Positions 34,527-42,472 of a stretch of DNA of 64,000 nucleotides are shown here, in pieces. The notes beneath the pieces were generated by a model that ran no database searches, was not told the origin of the DNA, and saw nothing but the letters and a program-made list of their open reading frames with translations. The position numbers were made by a program, and so were the translations under genes. Each line of letters starts with the position of its first letter. The first letter of the stretch is position 1. Location: NCBI GenBank assembly GCA_003281505.1, contig QCBU01000001.1, forward strand, positions 62,001 through 126,000. Direction: 5' to 3'. This stretch comes from Prochlorococcus sp. AG-347-J14 (GTDB taxonomy: Bacteria > Cyanobacteriota > Cyanobacteriia > PCC-6307 > Cyanobiaceae).

Positions 34527-34634
34527 CTAGGAAGTAAATTTTTGATCATAAGTGAATATGTAATAAAGAACCCAGGCAACGCCAATAAGAAGAATTGCAA
34601 TCATTATATTTACTGACCAAACTACTTCTAGCAT
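34527..34634 (-). CDS. 35-residue single-span membrane peptide
   Basis: ATG 34634 to TAG 34527: MLEVVWSVNIMIAILLIGVA, then WVLYYIFTYDQKFTS. One helix. It ends 4 bases before the Nif11-like start, so the two form an operon. Confidence 0.5.
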   Translation of the reverse strand: MLEVVWSVNIMIAILLIGVAWVLYYIFTYDQKFTS

Positions 34635-34760
34635 GAAATTTTTTTTTTATATTTTTAATATATCCGAAATTTAAATTAAATTAACCGTTAATAATTTAAA
34701 TCTAGAACAATACACTACTACTACTAGGTATATAGAATAGTTATAAATAGTTTAAAAAAT

Positions 34761-34940
34761 ATGGGAGAAGCTAAGAGAAGGGAAGAGTTAGGCCTACCAC
34801 CTAGAGAAAAGAAAAAGGAAAAACAAACATCAAAAAATCAACTAAACAAAATTTTAAATAAATATCCTTATTTACCTTTCATTTTAGGTTTTTCATTACT
34901 AACAATATTGATTATCGATTTAGTTAATTACTACAAATAG
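34761..34940 (+). CDS. DUF2839-like small membrane protein
   Basis: 59 residues: MGEAKRREELGLPPREKKKEKQ-type basic start (first residues MGEAKRREELGLPPREK) and a C-terminal membrane helix (PFILGFSLLTILIIDLV). The MGEAKRR start is characteristic of a cyanobacterial DUF2839 family of unknown function. Confidence 0.65.
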   Translation: MGEAKRREELGLPPREKKKEKQTSKNQLNKILNKYPYLPFILGFSLLTILIIDLVNYYK

Positions 34941-34972
34941 ATATATAAAAAGGGGATACTTTTAGCAGAAGA

Positions 34973-34996
34973 GAAGATTATCTTCGCAATTGCGAA
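34973..34996. promoter_or_regulatory. Overlapping palindromes upstream of the 35025 gene
   Basis: GAAGAT-T-ATCTTC (34973-34985) overlaps TTCGCAATTGCGAA (34983-34996), a 14-bp perfect palindrome with far higher GC than its surroundings. No T-run follows, so an operator or an RNA switch in the leader of the downstream gene is more likely than a terminator. The two hairpins are mutually exclusive because they share TTC. Confidence 0.4.
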
Positions 34997-35024
34997 ATTA
35001 TTTTTCCATAATAAAATAAAACCT

Positions 35025-35210
35025 ATGAAACCGATTCACACCTCATGCGCCTTAATTTTAGGGGTACTAACTTTGTTTTCAATATCTAATGCAAATGCAG
35101 GTGGCTGCAACTCTCATACTGAGAAGAATGCAGAAATTGAATGCTTATATGATGATAAAAAATGTATAGAAGCGAAAGAAAAAGAATCACTATACAAAGC
35201 TGAGGCCTAA
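35025..35210 (+). CDS. Small exported Cys-containing protein
   Basis: 61 residues: signal peptide (about 1-25, ending NANA), then GGCNSHTEKNAEIECLYDDKKC with three Cys. The GGC.SH start resembles that of the 21553 gene. Stop adjacent to the ATG of the next gene (35211). Confidence 0.6.
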   Translation: MKPIHTSCALILGVLTLFSISNANAGGCNSHTEKNAEIECLYDDKKCIEAKEKESLYKAEA

Positions 35211-35513
35211 ATGTTCGATAATCTTGGAACTGCTCTAGTACAGGCATTAGGCTTCTTTGCTGTTTTTGGTTTTTTTATATATCAAACTTTATTCGCAGAT
35301 AGCAAACCCAAAAATTCAAAATCAAATCCTAAAAAAACAACGATTTCCAACAAGAAAGAGTCAATTAAAAAAGAACCTAAAAAAGGCTTATTTAACAGAA
35401 AATCTAAACCTGTTGAAGAGAATTTAACAGTCCAAAAAAGGGGATTATTTGGGAGAAAAAAAGAAGTTATTAAAGAAGAGATTAAACCAAAGAAAAAAGG
35501 TTGGTTTAAATAG
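35211..35513 (+). CDS. Membrane protein with repetitive basic tail, unknown
   Basis: 100 residues: one N-terminal helix (about 8-30) and a cytoplasmic Lys-rich tail with three KKGLF/KRGLFGRK/KKGWFK repeats. The repeats could bind acidic protein or membrane surfaces. Adjacent to the 61-residue exported gene, so co-transcribed. Confidence 0.55.
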   Translation: MFDNLGTALVQALGFFAVFGFFIYQTLFADSKPKNSKSNPKKTTISNKKESIKKEPKKGLFNRKSKPVEENLTVQKRGLFGRKKEVIKEEIKPKKKGWFK

Positions 35514-35597
35514 GTAAAGGTACTTAAACTCTTTTTTGATATCTTTTATACAAAAACTTTTTTTAGTAACTTTATAATTTTAATATTAAATATTAAA

Positions 35598-35732
35598 ATG
35601 AACCATAGAGAAATTACAAAAAAATATAGCGAGTTACTTAACAAGGCCGAGTTTGCTACTGGCCGTAAGGAGGTTGTAGGTCTTTTAAAAAAAGCTGCCA
35701 AATTGAAATCTCAGATTGAAATCAATTATTAG
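35598..35732 (+). CDS. 44-residue helical protein, unknown
   Basis: ATG 35598 to TAG 35730. MNHREITKKYSELLNKAEFATGRKEVVGLLKKAAKLKSQIE: one or two amphipathic helices with positive charges, suggestive of a nucleic-acid or membrane contact. No known family. Confidence 0.55.
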   Translation: MNHREITKKYSELLNKAEFATGRKEVVGLLKKAAKLKSQIEINY

Positions 35733-35817
35733 ATCTTAAAATTAGTTTAATTCTAAATGTAAAAAATTTTTTTAAATAAGTTTTTACATGAGATAATCTG
35801 CATAGATTATTTCTCTT

Positions 35818-35997
35818 ATGAATAAAAAAGGTTATACAACCGAAAGCGGTGGTAGACAAAATGGTTTTGCAATTGAACCAGAAATTAACCCCATATCAGA
35901 AGGGGAATCAAAGAAATCTATATTTTTATTTATTGGAATATTATTACCTTTTTTAATAGGCGGTTTTTATTATTTAAGGACTCTGAATATATTCTGA
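35818..35997 (+). CDS. ssl1498-family light-harvesting-like membrane protein
   Basis: 59 residues. Seen: N-terminal GYTTESGGRQNGFAIEPE, which matches the (Y)TTxxGGRxNxxAxEP signature of the ssl1498 family, and one membrane helix at the end (IFLFIGILLPFLIGGF). The family relates to small light-harvesting-like proteins of cyanobacteria; function not established. Confidence 0.65.
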   Translation: MNKKGYTTESGGRQNGFAIEPEINPISEGESKKSIFLFIGILLPFLIGGFYYLRTLNIF

Positions 35998-36001
35998 TAT
36001 T

Positions 36002-36181
36002 TTATAAGCCATTTTTAGCAATATATTCTTCTGAGCTAACTATATCTTGCATTAAGCTCTCTGATGAAGGATTAAATCCATTTTGCTCTAAAAAAGATTT
36101 AACCTTTTCAAATTTTTGCTGAATTTTTTTTGTATATGGAGTTGTCATCAAATAATCATCTTTTTCTGTTGAATAGTTCAT
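36002..36181 (-). CDS. 59-residue protein, unknown
   Basis: ATG 36181 to TAA 36002. MNYSTEKDDYLMTTPYTKKIQQ then a helix (KFEKVKSFLEQNGFNPS) and SLMQDIVSSEEYIAKNGL. Compact soluble small protein. Not recognised. Confidence 0.5.
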   Translation of the reverse strand: MNYSTEKDDYLMTTPYTKKIQQKFEKVKSFLEQNGFNPSSESLMQDIVSSEEYIAKNGL

Positions 36182-36317
36182 TTGATTAACGGATTACTTT
36201 TACAATTAAATTTTGCAAAATATGCTACGGCTAGTGAAGTTATAAATATTACATAAATAATTTAATAGTAATAAATACTTATAAATTGTTTGTGTGAGGT
36301 CGATATTGATTGATTTT

Positions 36318-36605
36318 TTAAAGAGTACTTATAGTAACTAGTTCCATTAAATTTCTGGACCGCAGATATTTTTGAAATACTTCAGAATAAAATGCTTTTT
36401 TAGCAGCAAATTTTGATTCGAATTCAATTACTAATCCAAGCTGCCCTCCATCCCATTCATTTGAGGTTGATTCTTGTATTAAATCTCTTTTAACTATTAC
36501 TCCTCCCACAGATTTAATCCAAGGCAATACTGTCCTTATATATTCCAGAAATAAATCAGCATTTGGAATTGAAATTTTCTTTAGCCAATAGCTCTTTGTC
36601 ATCAA
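36318..36605 (-). CDS. DUF1330-like small protein
   Basis: 95 residues with an alpha-beta ferredoxin-like layout: MTKSYWLKKISIPNADLFLEYI, GGVIVKRDL, WDGGQLGLVIEFESKFAAKKAFYSEVFQKYLRSR. The order and the conserved VIEF.S...A..FY....Y...R pattern fit DUF1330. Function unknown. Confidence 0.7.
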   Translation of the reverse strand: MMTKSYWLKKISIPNADLFLEYIRTVLPWIKSVGGVIVKRDLIQESTSNEWDGGQLGLVIEFESKFAAKKAFYSEVFQKYLRSRNLMELVTISTL

Positions 36606-36681
36606 ATCAAGATATTCTGGGTAGAATATAGCACATGGAGGTAAGTATTTATCCTTAGCTATATACTGCAGCGTTTATTAA

Positions 36682-37224
36682 ATGGAAAACGAAAATGATT
36701 TATTAAATTTACTTCTTAAATCTCCAAATTCAGACAGTATACCTAATATTGCCGAACAACTTGAAATTGATCATAATTTTTCCTTCACCAAAGATAGAAA
36801 TGATTTGGAGGGTGTTTGGGAGCTTAGGTGGAGTAGTTCTAATAGTCCTTTTTTAAAATATTCTCCTTTTATTGATAACCTTCAAATTCTTGACCCCTTA
36901 AATTTAAATGGTCTTAATTTACTTAAACCTAGAGGAATAAAATCAATTATTGGTACTGGCATTTTAATAAGACTTAATTACATAAATGAAAAAAAAATTG
37001 GGGTCAAATTTACACATGCTGGTGTTATTGGTCCTAAATTTGGAAGAAAAAATATAAAGGCTATGAAAGAAATAAATAATGAACAATTAGGGTGGTTAGA
37101 GATAACTTATTTAAGTAATAAGCTTAGAATCTGTAGAGGTGATAAAGGAACTTTATTTGTTTTAAGAAAAATAAATTCACCGACTTTATTCAAGAATTTC
37201 AAGGAATTTATTAAAATCTATTAA
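36682..37224 (+). CDS. PAP/fibrillin-like protein (short)
   Basis: 180 residues. Seen: RNDLEGVWELRWSSSNSPFL, HAGVIGPKFG and LEITYLSNKLRICRGDKGTLFVLRK, matching the PAP_fibrillin pattern (LxGxWxLxxS...LxxxYLDxxLRIxRGxxGxLFVL). A second, longer member of the family is at 33484; both probably bind thylakoid lipids or pigments. ATG start. Confidence 0.8.
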   Translation: MENENDLLNLLLKSPNSDSIPNIAEQLEIDHNFSFTKDRNDLEGVWELRWSSSNSPFLKYSPFIDNLQILDPLNLNGLNLLKPRGIKSIIGTGILIRLNYINEKKIGVKFTHAGVIGPKFGRKNIKAMKEINNEQLGWLEITYLSNKLRICRGDKGTLFVLRKINSPTLFKNFKEFIKIY

Positions 37225-37233
37225 AAATAGAAA

Positions 37234-37527
37234 TTAATTCTTTATCCAAATAGACTTTAATACGAAATAAATTGGTAAATATTTAAATGATTCTTTAGGT
37301 ATTTCATAACTTAAGAACTTTAATGCTTCTTCTAGCCAGTAACCAATATCAAATCCTAAAAGAATTTTTTCTAAAACAAACCAAAATTCTTTATCAAATA
37401 TAATTCTGAAGTTTAAGTAAATATATTCCCAATGAAAGGTATTCCAATATTGAGTTAAAAATGAGGATAAAATAAGCCATAGTGATATAAATAGAAAACT
37501 TTTAAGAAATTTATAAAATTTTTTCAT
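37234..37527 (-). CDS. Small hydrophobic protein, unknown
   Basis: 97 residues with one clear membrane helix (about 9-25) and aromatic-rich remainder (YWNTFHWEYIYLNFRI). Not recognised. Convergent with the fibrillin gene. Confidence 0.5.
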   Translation of the reverse strand: MKKFYKFLKSFLFISLWLILSSFLTQYWNTFHWEYIYLNFRIIFDKEFWFVLEKILLGFDIGYWLEEALKFLSYEIPKESFKYLPIYFVLKSIWIKN

Positions 37528-37658
37528 ATACCAGCAACTGTCTTATTTAATTTCAAATATCTCTTATTATTAGTTGGATCAAATTTTATTTCCATTAAAT
37601 ATATTCAAAAAGATATAAAAATATTGAGAAAATAATAAATTTTCGTGGCATTAATAAT

Positions 37659-37784
37659 CTATTCTTCTTTTTTTAGATTCTGTGCCTTTAGATTTTTATT
37701 CTTAAGAAAAAATCCTAAAAACAGAAAAGCAGAATATATTAGTAAACTTATGCCAAAAATTAAAATTATCTTTGAAATATTCAT
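37659..37784 (-). CDS. 41-residue single-span membrane peptide
   Basis: ATG 37784 to TAG 37659: MNISKIILIFGISLLIYSAF, FLGFFLKNKNLKAQ. Single helix. Unknown. Confidence 0.45.
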   Translation of the reverse strand: MNISKIILIFGISLLIYSAFLFLGFFLKNKNLKAQNLKKEE

Positions 37785-37899
37785 AAATGATTTTTTTATA
37801 AATTAAAGCATTTTTGCAAAGTTTTATCTATAGGAATGATTTTTTATTTATCACGATAACGAGCTTCAATTATTAAGCTAATAATATTATTTAAATCAT

Positions 37900-38304
37900 A
37901 TGCAAGTAGCTTTTGCCTGGAGCCTTTGTCTATCAGTTGGTGTTGTTTTATTATCAATTATTCCATTAACTATAGGGCGAGTTAAAGCGGGATATTCTGT
38001 TGAAAATATGTCTGCTCCAAGGGCTTTATTCGATGAATTACCTTCTTTTGGAAAAAGAGCAGTTTGGTGTCATCAAAATTGTTGGGAAAGTATTTCTCTA
38101 CATGCACCCGCATGTCTTCTTTGTTTGATTACTTTAACTGACTCTAATATTGCAATAATTGCAGCATTGATTCATCCTATTTTTCGTTTTTTATATATTG
38201 GTGCATATGTATTTAATATTCCAACAGCTAGAGGTTTAATGTGGGCCTCAGGAATTTTTACAACACTTTTGCTTTACAAAGAAGGCTTAACACAATTGAT
38301 ATAA
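37900..38304 (+). CDS. MAPEG-family membrane protein
   Basis: 134 residues with four hydrophobic segments. Seen: the MAPEG pattern (NMSAPRALFDELPSFGKRAVWCHQNCWESISLHAPACLL in shorter pieces: GKRAVWCHQN and HPIFRFLYIGAYVFN). The family includes glutathione S-transferases/peroxidases of membrane lipids and many of unknown role. ATG start; catalytic assignment not possible. Confidence 0.78.
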   Translation: MQVAFAWSLCLSVGVVLLSIIPLTIGRVKAGYSVENMSAPRALFDELPSFGKRAVWCHQNCWESISLHAPACLLCLITLTDSNIAIIAALIHPIFRFLYIGAYVFNIPTARGLMWASGIFTTLLLYKEGLTQLI

Positions 38305-38309
38305 ACTAT

Positions 38310-39179
38310 TTAAACAATAAACTTTTCTAAATTTTTTAATTGATATTCATTGATTAGTTCCACTTTATTCGATTTTGCTAGTTGATGAGCAGACTTTGTA
38401 AAGCCAGATTTTGAGACTATTATTGCATGTGTGCCTTTCCAAAATAATTTACCAGCTGAAATCTCCTGAACTGCCTTATTTCCAATAGCTTTTTCATGAT
38501 CTTTGCATTGAATACATATTCTCAAATCATTTATTGATGCAATTAAGTCAACCCCTTGATCTCCTGTATTAGGGGTTTCTTTTACTTCCCAGCCATTTTG
38601 TTTGAGAATTTCCATACAATGATTTTCAAATCTAATACCTTTTTTGTAGTTTTCCTTGTTTTTACTTGAGTAGTTTTTTTCTATTAGGCTTAAGCATGAT
38701 TTCTCTATTTGACTTGCTATGAATACAAACCAATCTTCAGTCTCGAGCTTTCTAATAGATCCAATTATCTCATCATCAATAGTAGGATTTTCATTACAAT
38801 AAGACCTCCACTTTTCGAAAAATAATTCCATACTGCCAAATTTTTTTAAAATTACTTTTTCCCAGAAGTATGGGATACCCTCTTTAAATCGCTTGGATCC
38901 ATTAAATATATTTTTCTCAATGGCTTTTTCATCGAGAGGTGGATTGCCAATCCATTTTTTATAATCCTCGTTACCGTAAGCATCTATTTCCCTTAATCTG
39001 ATCCTCTCCTCTAACAAATTGTATTTGTTTTGTTCTATTAAAATATTAATTGTTTGAATAAAGAAATTGGAATTTAAAGCATTATTTAATTTAAACTTTT
39101 TCTTTTTAATTTGATAATCTCTTACAATTACAAAAATTAAAAAAATGATAAAAATAATTAAAATAAAAAAATTTTTCAT
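38310..39179 (-). CDS. Membrane-anchored Mrr-like restriction-type nuclease
   Basis: 289 residues: one N-terminal membrane helix (4-20), a helical middle and a C-terminal Mrr_cat-type nuclease. Seen: FENHCMEILKQNGWEV with Glu185, TGDQGVDLIASI with Asp211 and IQCKDHEK with Q224-x-K226, the PD-(D/E)xK set. Then AVQEISAGKLFWKGTHAIIVSKSG. Known Mrr-like enzymes cut modified DNA; a membrane-anchored form in a phage-exposed genome suggests a defence or uptake role, but no partner methylase is nearby. Followed by an 83-residue gene. Confidence 0.85.
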   Translation of the reverse strand: MKNFFILIIFIIFLIFVIVRDYQIKKKKFKLNNALNSNFFIQTINILIEQNKYNLLEERIRLREIDAYGNEDYKKWIGNPPLDEKAIEKNIFNGSKRFKEGIPYFWEKVILKKFGSMELFFEKWRSYCNENPTIDDEIIGSIRKLETEDWFVFIASQIEKSCLSLIEKNYSSKNKENYKKGIRFENHCMEILKQNGWEVKETPNTGDQGVDLIASINDLRICIQCKDHEKAIGNKAVQEISAGKLFWKGTHAIIVSKSGFTKSAHQLAKSNKVELINEYQLKNLEKFIV

Positions 39180-39199
39180 TAAGGAGTTTTATTTTCGAT

Positions 39200-39451
39200 C
39201 TAAAAAGTTTTTGTTTTTCTAATAACAAAATTATTTTTTGTTATTACTGAAGATTCATTTACCTCAAACCCATTAATTGCTGATATTTCTCCTTTTATGC
39301 CTTCTAATGTTAATTGCTCGATAATGCCTTTTATTACTTCATCCTCGACCAATTTCCTGTCAATTCTTTCAGGTGTAATATCAGTAAGCCATTTTGAGGT
39401 CTTTTTTTTTACAACCTCTGTAGGATTAGTTATTTTTAAGTAAATAGCCAT
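39200..39451 (-). CDS. 83-residue protein, unknown
   Basis: MAIYLKITNPTEVVKKKTSK, then VEDEVIKGIIEQLTLEGIKGEISAI and NFVIRKTKTF: beta strands around one helix, no membrane segment. It lies 20 bases upstream of the Mrr-like gene on the same strand; a functional link is possible. Not recognised. Confidence 0.5.
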   Translation of the reverse strand: MAIYLKITNPTEVVKKKTSKWLTDITPERIDRKLVEDEVIKGIIEQLTLEGIKGEISAINGFEVNESSVITKNNFVIRKTKTF

Positions 39452-39491
39452 TTTTTAAGTCTTTCAGATGAATTATAAGCATTAAATCTTC

Positions 39492-39689
39492 CTAACTTTT
39501 ATTATTGTCATTACTTTCCCACTCAAGAAATTGAAAAACAAAAATTGCAAAGATAGAGAAAAATACTATAAACAATCCTAACCACCCTATGAATTTGTGC
39601 TCTGTAAAAAGATTAGTAAGCATTGATTTTTCTTGATATCTTGATTCCATTTCATATTGATAAGAATCAATTACTTGAAATATATTCAT
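39492..39689 (-). CDS. Small single-span membrane protein, unknown
   Basis: 65 residues with one helix (about 35-53: WLGLFIVFFSIFAIFVFQF). The start may be at the internal Met14 instead. The EHKFIGWLGLF pattern recalls tail segments of chlorophyll-binding-like small proteins, but the chlorophyll motif is absent. Confidence 0.5.
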   Translation of the reverse strand: MNIFQVIDSYQYEMESRYQEKSMLTNLFTEHKFIGWLGLFIVFFSIFAIFVFQFLEWESNDNNKS

Positions 39690-39731
39690 AATTAATAATT
39701 TAATAAAACGTTCAATTAGCGGATAATAATT

Positions 39732-40151
39732 TCAACCGTTTAATTTACTAAAGGCTTCCGATAGGAAATCTGGTCTTTTCCTTATTATAGAAAAATTCAG
39801 TTTATTTATTAAGACTAAATTGACTTCAGCAATCGTTAAGATTTGATTTTTCTTGTTAAGAAATTTTGAAATTACATTAATCCTAGGACTTTTATCAACA
39901 TAGAATTCGCTCTCGATTAATATTTTTTCACCAAGAAATAATGGAGATTTATATTTTATTGAAGTATTGATTAAAGGTAAATCTAAGCCATTTTTAGTTA
40001 ATTCGAAATAACATATACCTACTTCAGAAAGTGCATTTATTCTGCTTTCTTCAAGCCAATTAAAATATTTACCGTGCCACATTACGCCTGCGTGATCTGC
40101 ATGTTGAGGTAAAACAATTTTTTCTATTTTCCAAACTGGTTTTGTGTTCAT
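39732..40151 (-). CDS. Hotdog-fold acyl-CoA thioesterase (4HBT/DHNA-CoA type)
   Basis: 139 residues. Seen: VLPQHADHAGVMWHGKYFNWLEESRINAL, which contains the 4HBT active-site pattern (the strict Asp is in ADHAGVMWH), and the hotdog helix followed by strands. In cyanobacteria this clade includes 1,4-dihydroxy-2-naphthoyl-CoA hydrolase of phylloquinone synthesis; that is a possibility, not a demonstrated role. Confidence 0.8.
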   Translation of the reverse strand: MNTKPVWKIEKIVLPQHADHAGVMWHGKYFNWLEESRINALSEVGICYFELTKNGLDLPLINTSIKYKSPLFLGEKILIESEFYVDKSPRINVISKFLNKKNQILTIAEVNLVLINKLNFSIIRKRPDFLSEAFSKLNG

Positions 40152-40257
40152 CTTTAATCTAAAAAATATTTTTGTTCAATAAAAAAAACTTTTTTTGATA
40201 TTGTAGATTAATTATGTTTATTAACATAAGAATCATCAAAACTATATTTATAAAGTT

Positions 40258-40494
40258 ATGTTTAATCGTAAGAATAGAAGTAGAAAAATGAAGAAGATTT
40301 TTCAATGGGAAGAATATTTAAATTGGAAAAATATGTCAAAGGAACAGAAATTAAATTTCAAGAGGGCGTGCCTTTTCCCCTTTCTAGTCTATATAGTTTA
40401 CGTTTTTCTTAATCAGTACTCATTGGCAATTCTTTTGTTACTAAGTCTTTATTTTTTAATTAGATTTAAAAATAGAAATAAGTTGGGAAGATGA
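40258..40494 (+). CDS. Small membrane protein, unknown
   Basis: 78 residues with a basic start (FNRKNRSRKMKK) and a hydrophobic pair (about 40-67). An internal ATG (Met11) may be the true start. Not recognised. Confidence 0.5.
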   Translation: MFNRKNRSRKMKKIFQWEEYLNWKNMSKEQKLNFKRACLFPFLVYIVYVFLNQYSLAILLLLSLYFLIRFKNRNKLGR

Positions 40495-40595
40495 ATATTC
40501 TATTTATTTGATTTATTTAGATTTGTTTTAAATTTATCTATTTTTTCTAAATAACTTTATTGGCATATGAAAATAGTATTAGATAAATTTTTTTT

Positions 40596-40832
40596 ATGAA
40601 AAGAATTATTTTGTTTTTATGTGTACTAGTTTTTTCAATATTTTCTAATACGAATAATTTATTTGCAAAAGAAGTTGAAAATAACTTTAAAGAGAATATT
40701 TCAAATGAAATTGAAGAAATTAAGCCTGATAATAAAAAAAATAATATTTCTAATTCTTCAGCAGAAGATATTTTTGGTGATGAACAAACTTTTCCATTCG
40801 TTGCAGGTTTAGGGAAAAATGCAGCCCATTGA
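40596..40832 (+). CDS. Small exported acidic protein, unknown
   Basis: 78 residues: signal peptide (about 1-24, ending NLFA), then a Glu/Asn-rich stretch and a C-terminal SAEDIFGDEQTFPFVAGLGKNA. The conserved-looking tail is the likely functional part. Overlaps nothing on the plus strand; a 23-codon frame follows before 40877. Confidence 0.5.
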   Translation: MKRIILFLCVLVFSIFSNTNNLFAKEVENNFKENISNEIEEIKPDNKKNNISNSSAEDIFGDEQTFPFVAGLGKNAAH

Positions 40833-40876
40833 TTTTAAGGCTCTTGATTATCTAGAAAAAGATTTTTTTAATACTA

Positions 40877-41041
40877 ATGAAAGGTCTTAGGGTTCTAGAG
40901 CTTTCTGAAGCACTTAATGTCGATAGCATCGACATATTAGCTGTTTGTACAATTCTAAAAATAAAAGCCACATCTAGATTAAGCATACTTTCATTTGAAG
41001 AATGTAAAAAAATAACTGATTACTATGAAATTAATAATTAG
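40877..41041 (+). CDS. 54-residue helical protein, IF2 N-domain-like
   Basis: ATG 40877 to TAG 41039. LRVLELSEALNVDSIDILAVCTILKIKATSRLSILSFEECKKITDYYE resembles the small helical IF2N domain (in pieces: LRVLELSEALNV, DILAVCTILKIKA, LSFEECKKI). The IF2N domain is normally the N-terminus of bacterial IF-2; a free copy could bind nucleic acid. Call is tentative. Confidence 0.5.
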   Translation: MKGLRVLELSEALNVDSIDILAVCTILKIKATSRLSILSFEECKKITDYYEINN

Positions 41042-41064
41042 ATTTTTTTATATAAATATATTTG

Positions 41065-41319
41065 TTATTTAATCTCTTTAATCATTGATACTAAAGTTGA
41101 GTGAATTTCTTCTTCAGATATTTCATTTTTAAAATTTATAATTGCTGACTGACCATCGTAATTGATTTTTATATAACTGTTATTAATTTCTTCCATATAA
41201 GCATTCTCAAATCTTGATATCTTTCCATAATGAATAAGATATTTGTGAACAGAATCAATGTGATCATTGTTCATATGATCACAAACTCTTTTACTTGTTT
41301 CTTTACTAATAATTTTCAT
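41065..41319 (-). CDS. DUF2470-family protein
   Basis: 84 residues. Seen: VCDHMNNDHIDSVHKYLIHYG, the HMNxDHxxxxxxY pattern of DUF2470 with a His-rich ligand-like set (His15, His20). The domain is usually the C-terminal part of heme-utilisation/pyridoxamine-oxidase-like proteins; stand-alone copies are common in cyanobacteria. Heme or chlorophyll-intermediate binding is inferred only. Confidence 0.82.
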   Translation of the reverse strand: MKIISKETSKRVCDHMNNDHIDSVHKYLIHYGKISRFENAYMEEINNSYIKINYDGQSAIINFKNEISEEEIHSTLVSMIKEIK

Positions 41320-41337
41320 TAAAAAAATAAATTTGTT

Positions 41338-42345
41338 TTAAGCTAATGTATTTTTTTCATTATTCAAAGTTTTAATCATTTTAATTATTAAATTTTTAAC
41401 TTCATTTTTATCAACAGCTCTCACCAAGTTATTTCTCAAATTTGATGCTCCTTTAAAGTCTTTACATGTCCATGAGATATGTTTCCTTGCAATTAGCAAG
41501 CCGTGATCTCCTTTTTCTTTTATTAATTCATCAAGATGCTCAATAATTAAATATAATTTTTCCTCTGTGTTTGGTTCTTTAAAATTTTTATTTTCTCTAA
41601 TGGCATAATCTATCTCTCCTATTTTCCATGGGGATCCTAAAATTCCCCTTCCAATCATTACACCATCAGCATTTGTTTTTTTTAAACAATTAAGAGCGTC
41701 ATCTGGATTTTTGATGTCTCCATTAGCAATTACTGGAATTTCCAACAACTTTTTAAGTCTCCCGATCATTTCCCAATCTGACTTGCCTGAAAAACCCTGT
41801 TTTCTAGTTCTTCCATGAAGTGTGATCATCGTTGCCCCCGCTTCTTGAAGTTTAAATAAGAAATCCTCTATATTTTCTTCTTTATTATCCCATCCTAGTC
41901 GTGTTTTTACTGTAACTGGAACCCTAACTGCTTTCACAACATTTTTGACTAATTCTATAGCAAGTTTTCGGTCTTTAATTAGGGCACTGCCTCCTCCTTT
42001 CTTTGCAATTTTTTTTACTGGACATCCCATATTTATATCAATTAAGAATGCTCCAGAGTCCTCCGCTTGTTTCGCGGCTTCAGAAACAGCATATGGCCTA
42101 TTATCAAATATTTGTACTCCAGTTGGACCTTCTTCTAAATTTATTTGATTGATTTTTTGGGTCCCAAATCCTTTTTTAAGACTTGTGGCATTTATCATTT
42201 CTGTAAAAAGTAAAGAATTTGGAGCCCATTTACGTACAAGTCGCCTAAAAATGTTATCTGTAACTCCTGCTAATGGCGATAGCATGACCTTACTCTTAAT
42301 TATCCTGTTAATTCCCCTTCCTTTTAGCTTTATATTTGAAGACAT
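41338..42345 (-). CDS. dus: tRNA-dihydrouridine synthase (DusB-like)
   Basis: 335-residue FMN TIM barrel that reduces uridine to dihydrouridine in tRNA. Seen: VMLSPLAGVTDNIFRRLV, the catalytic loop INMGCPVKKIAKKGGGSAL with Cys108, TLHGRTRKQGFSGKSDWEMI and VIANGDIKNPDDAL with GVMIGRGILGSPW. All Dus motifs are present in order. Subfamily A, B or C not decided; layout fits DusB best. Confidence 0.93.
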   Translation of the reverse strand: MSSNIKLKGRGINRIIKSKVMLSPLAGVTDNIFRRLVRKWAPNSLLFTEMINATSLKKGFGTQKINQINLEEGPTGVQIFDNRPYAVSEAAKQAEDSGAFLIDINMGCPVKKIAKKGGGSALIKDRKLAIELVKNVVKAVRVPVTVKTRLGWDNKEENIEDFLFKLQEAGATMITLHGRTRKQGFSGKSDWEMIGRLKKLLEIPVIANGDIKNPDDALNCLKKTNADGVMIGRGILGSPWKIGEIDYAIRENKNFKEPNTEEKLYLIIEHLDELIKEKGDHGLLIARKHISWTCKDFKGASNLRNNLVRAVDKNEVKNLIIKMIKTLNNEKNTLA

Positions 42346-42472
42346 ATAATTTTAAATTTATTTAATGTTTCTTTATTATAAATTCAGATGTTGAGCTGAT
42401 TTTATATTTTTTATTTATTTCTTAATTTTTAATAAGTGCTTTTACTTAAATAGGCCTAATTGATAAATTTTT

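Noticed and set aside
36289-36300. TTGTGTGAGGT as a possible Yfr1/Yfr2 target
   Set aside because: It pairs with CCTCACACA over only nine bases, and no plus-strand gene starts nearby; chance is likely.
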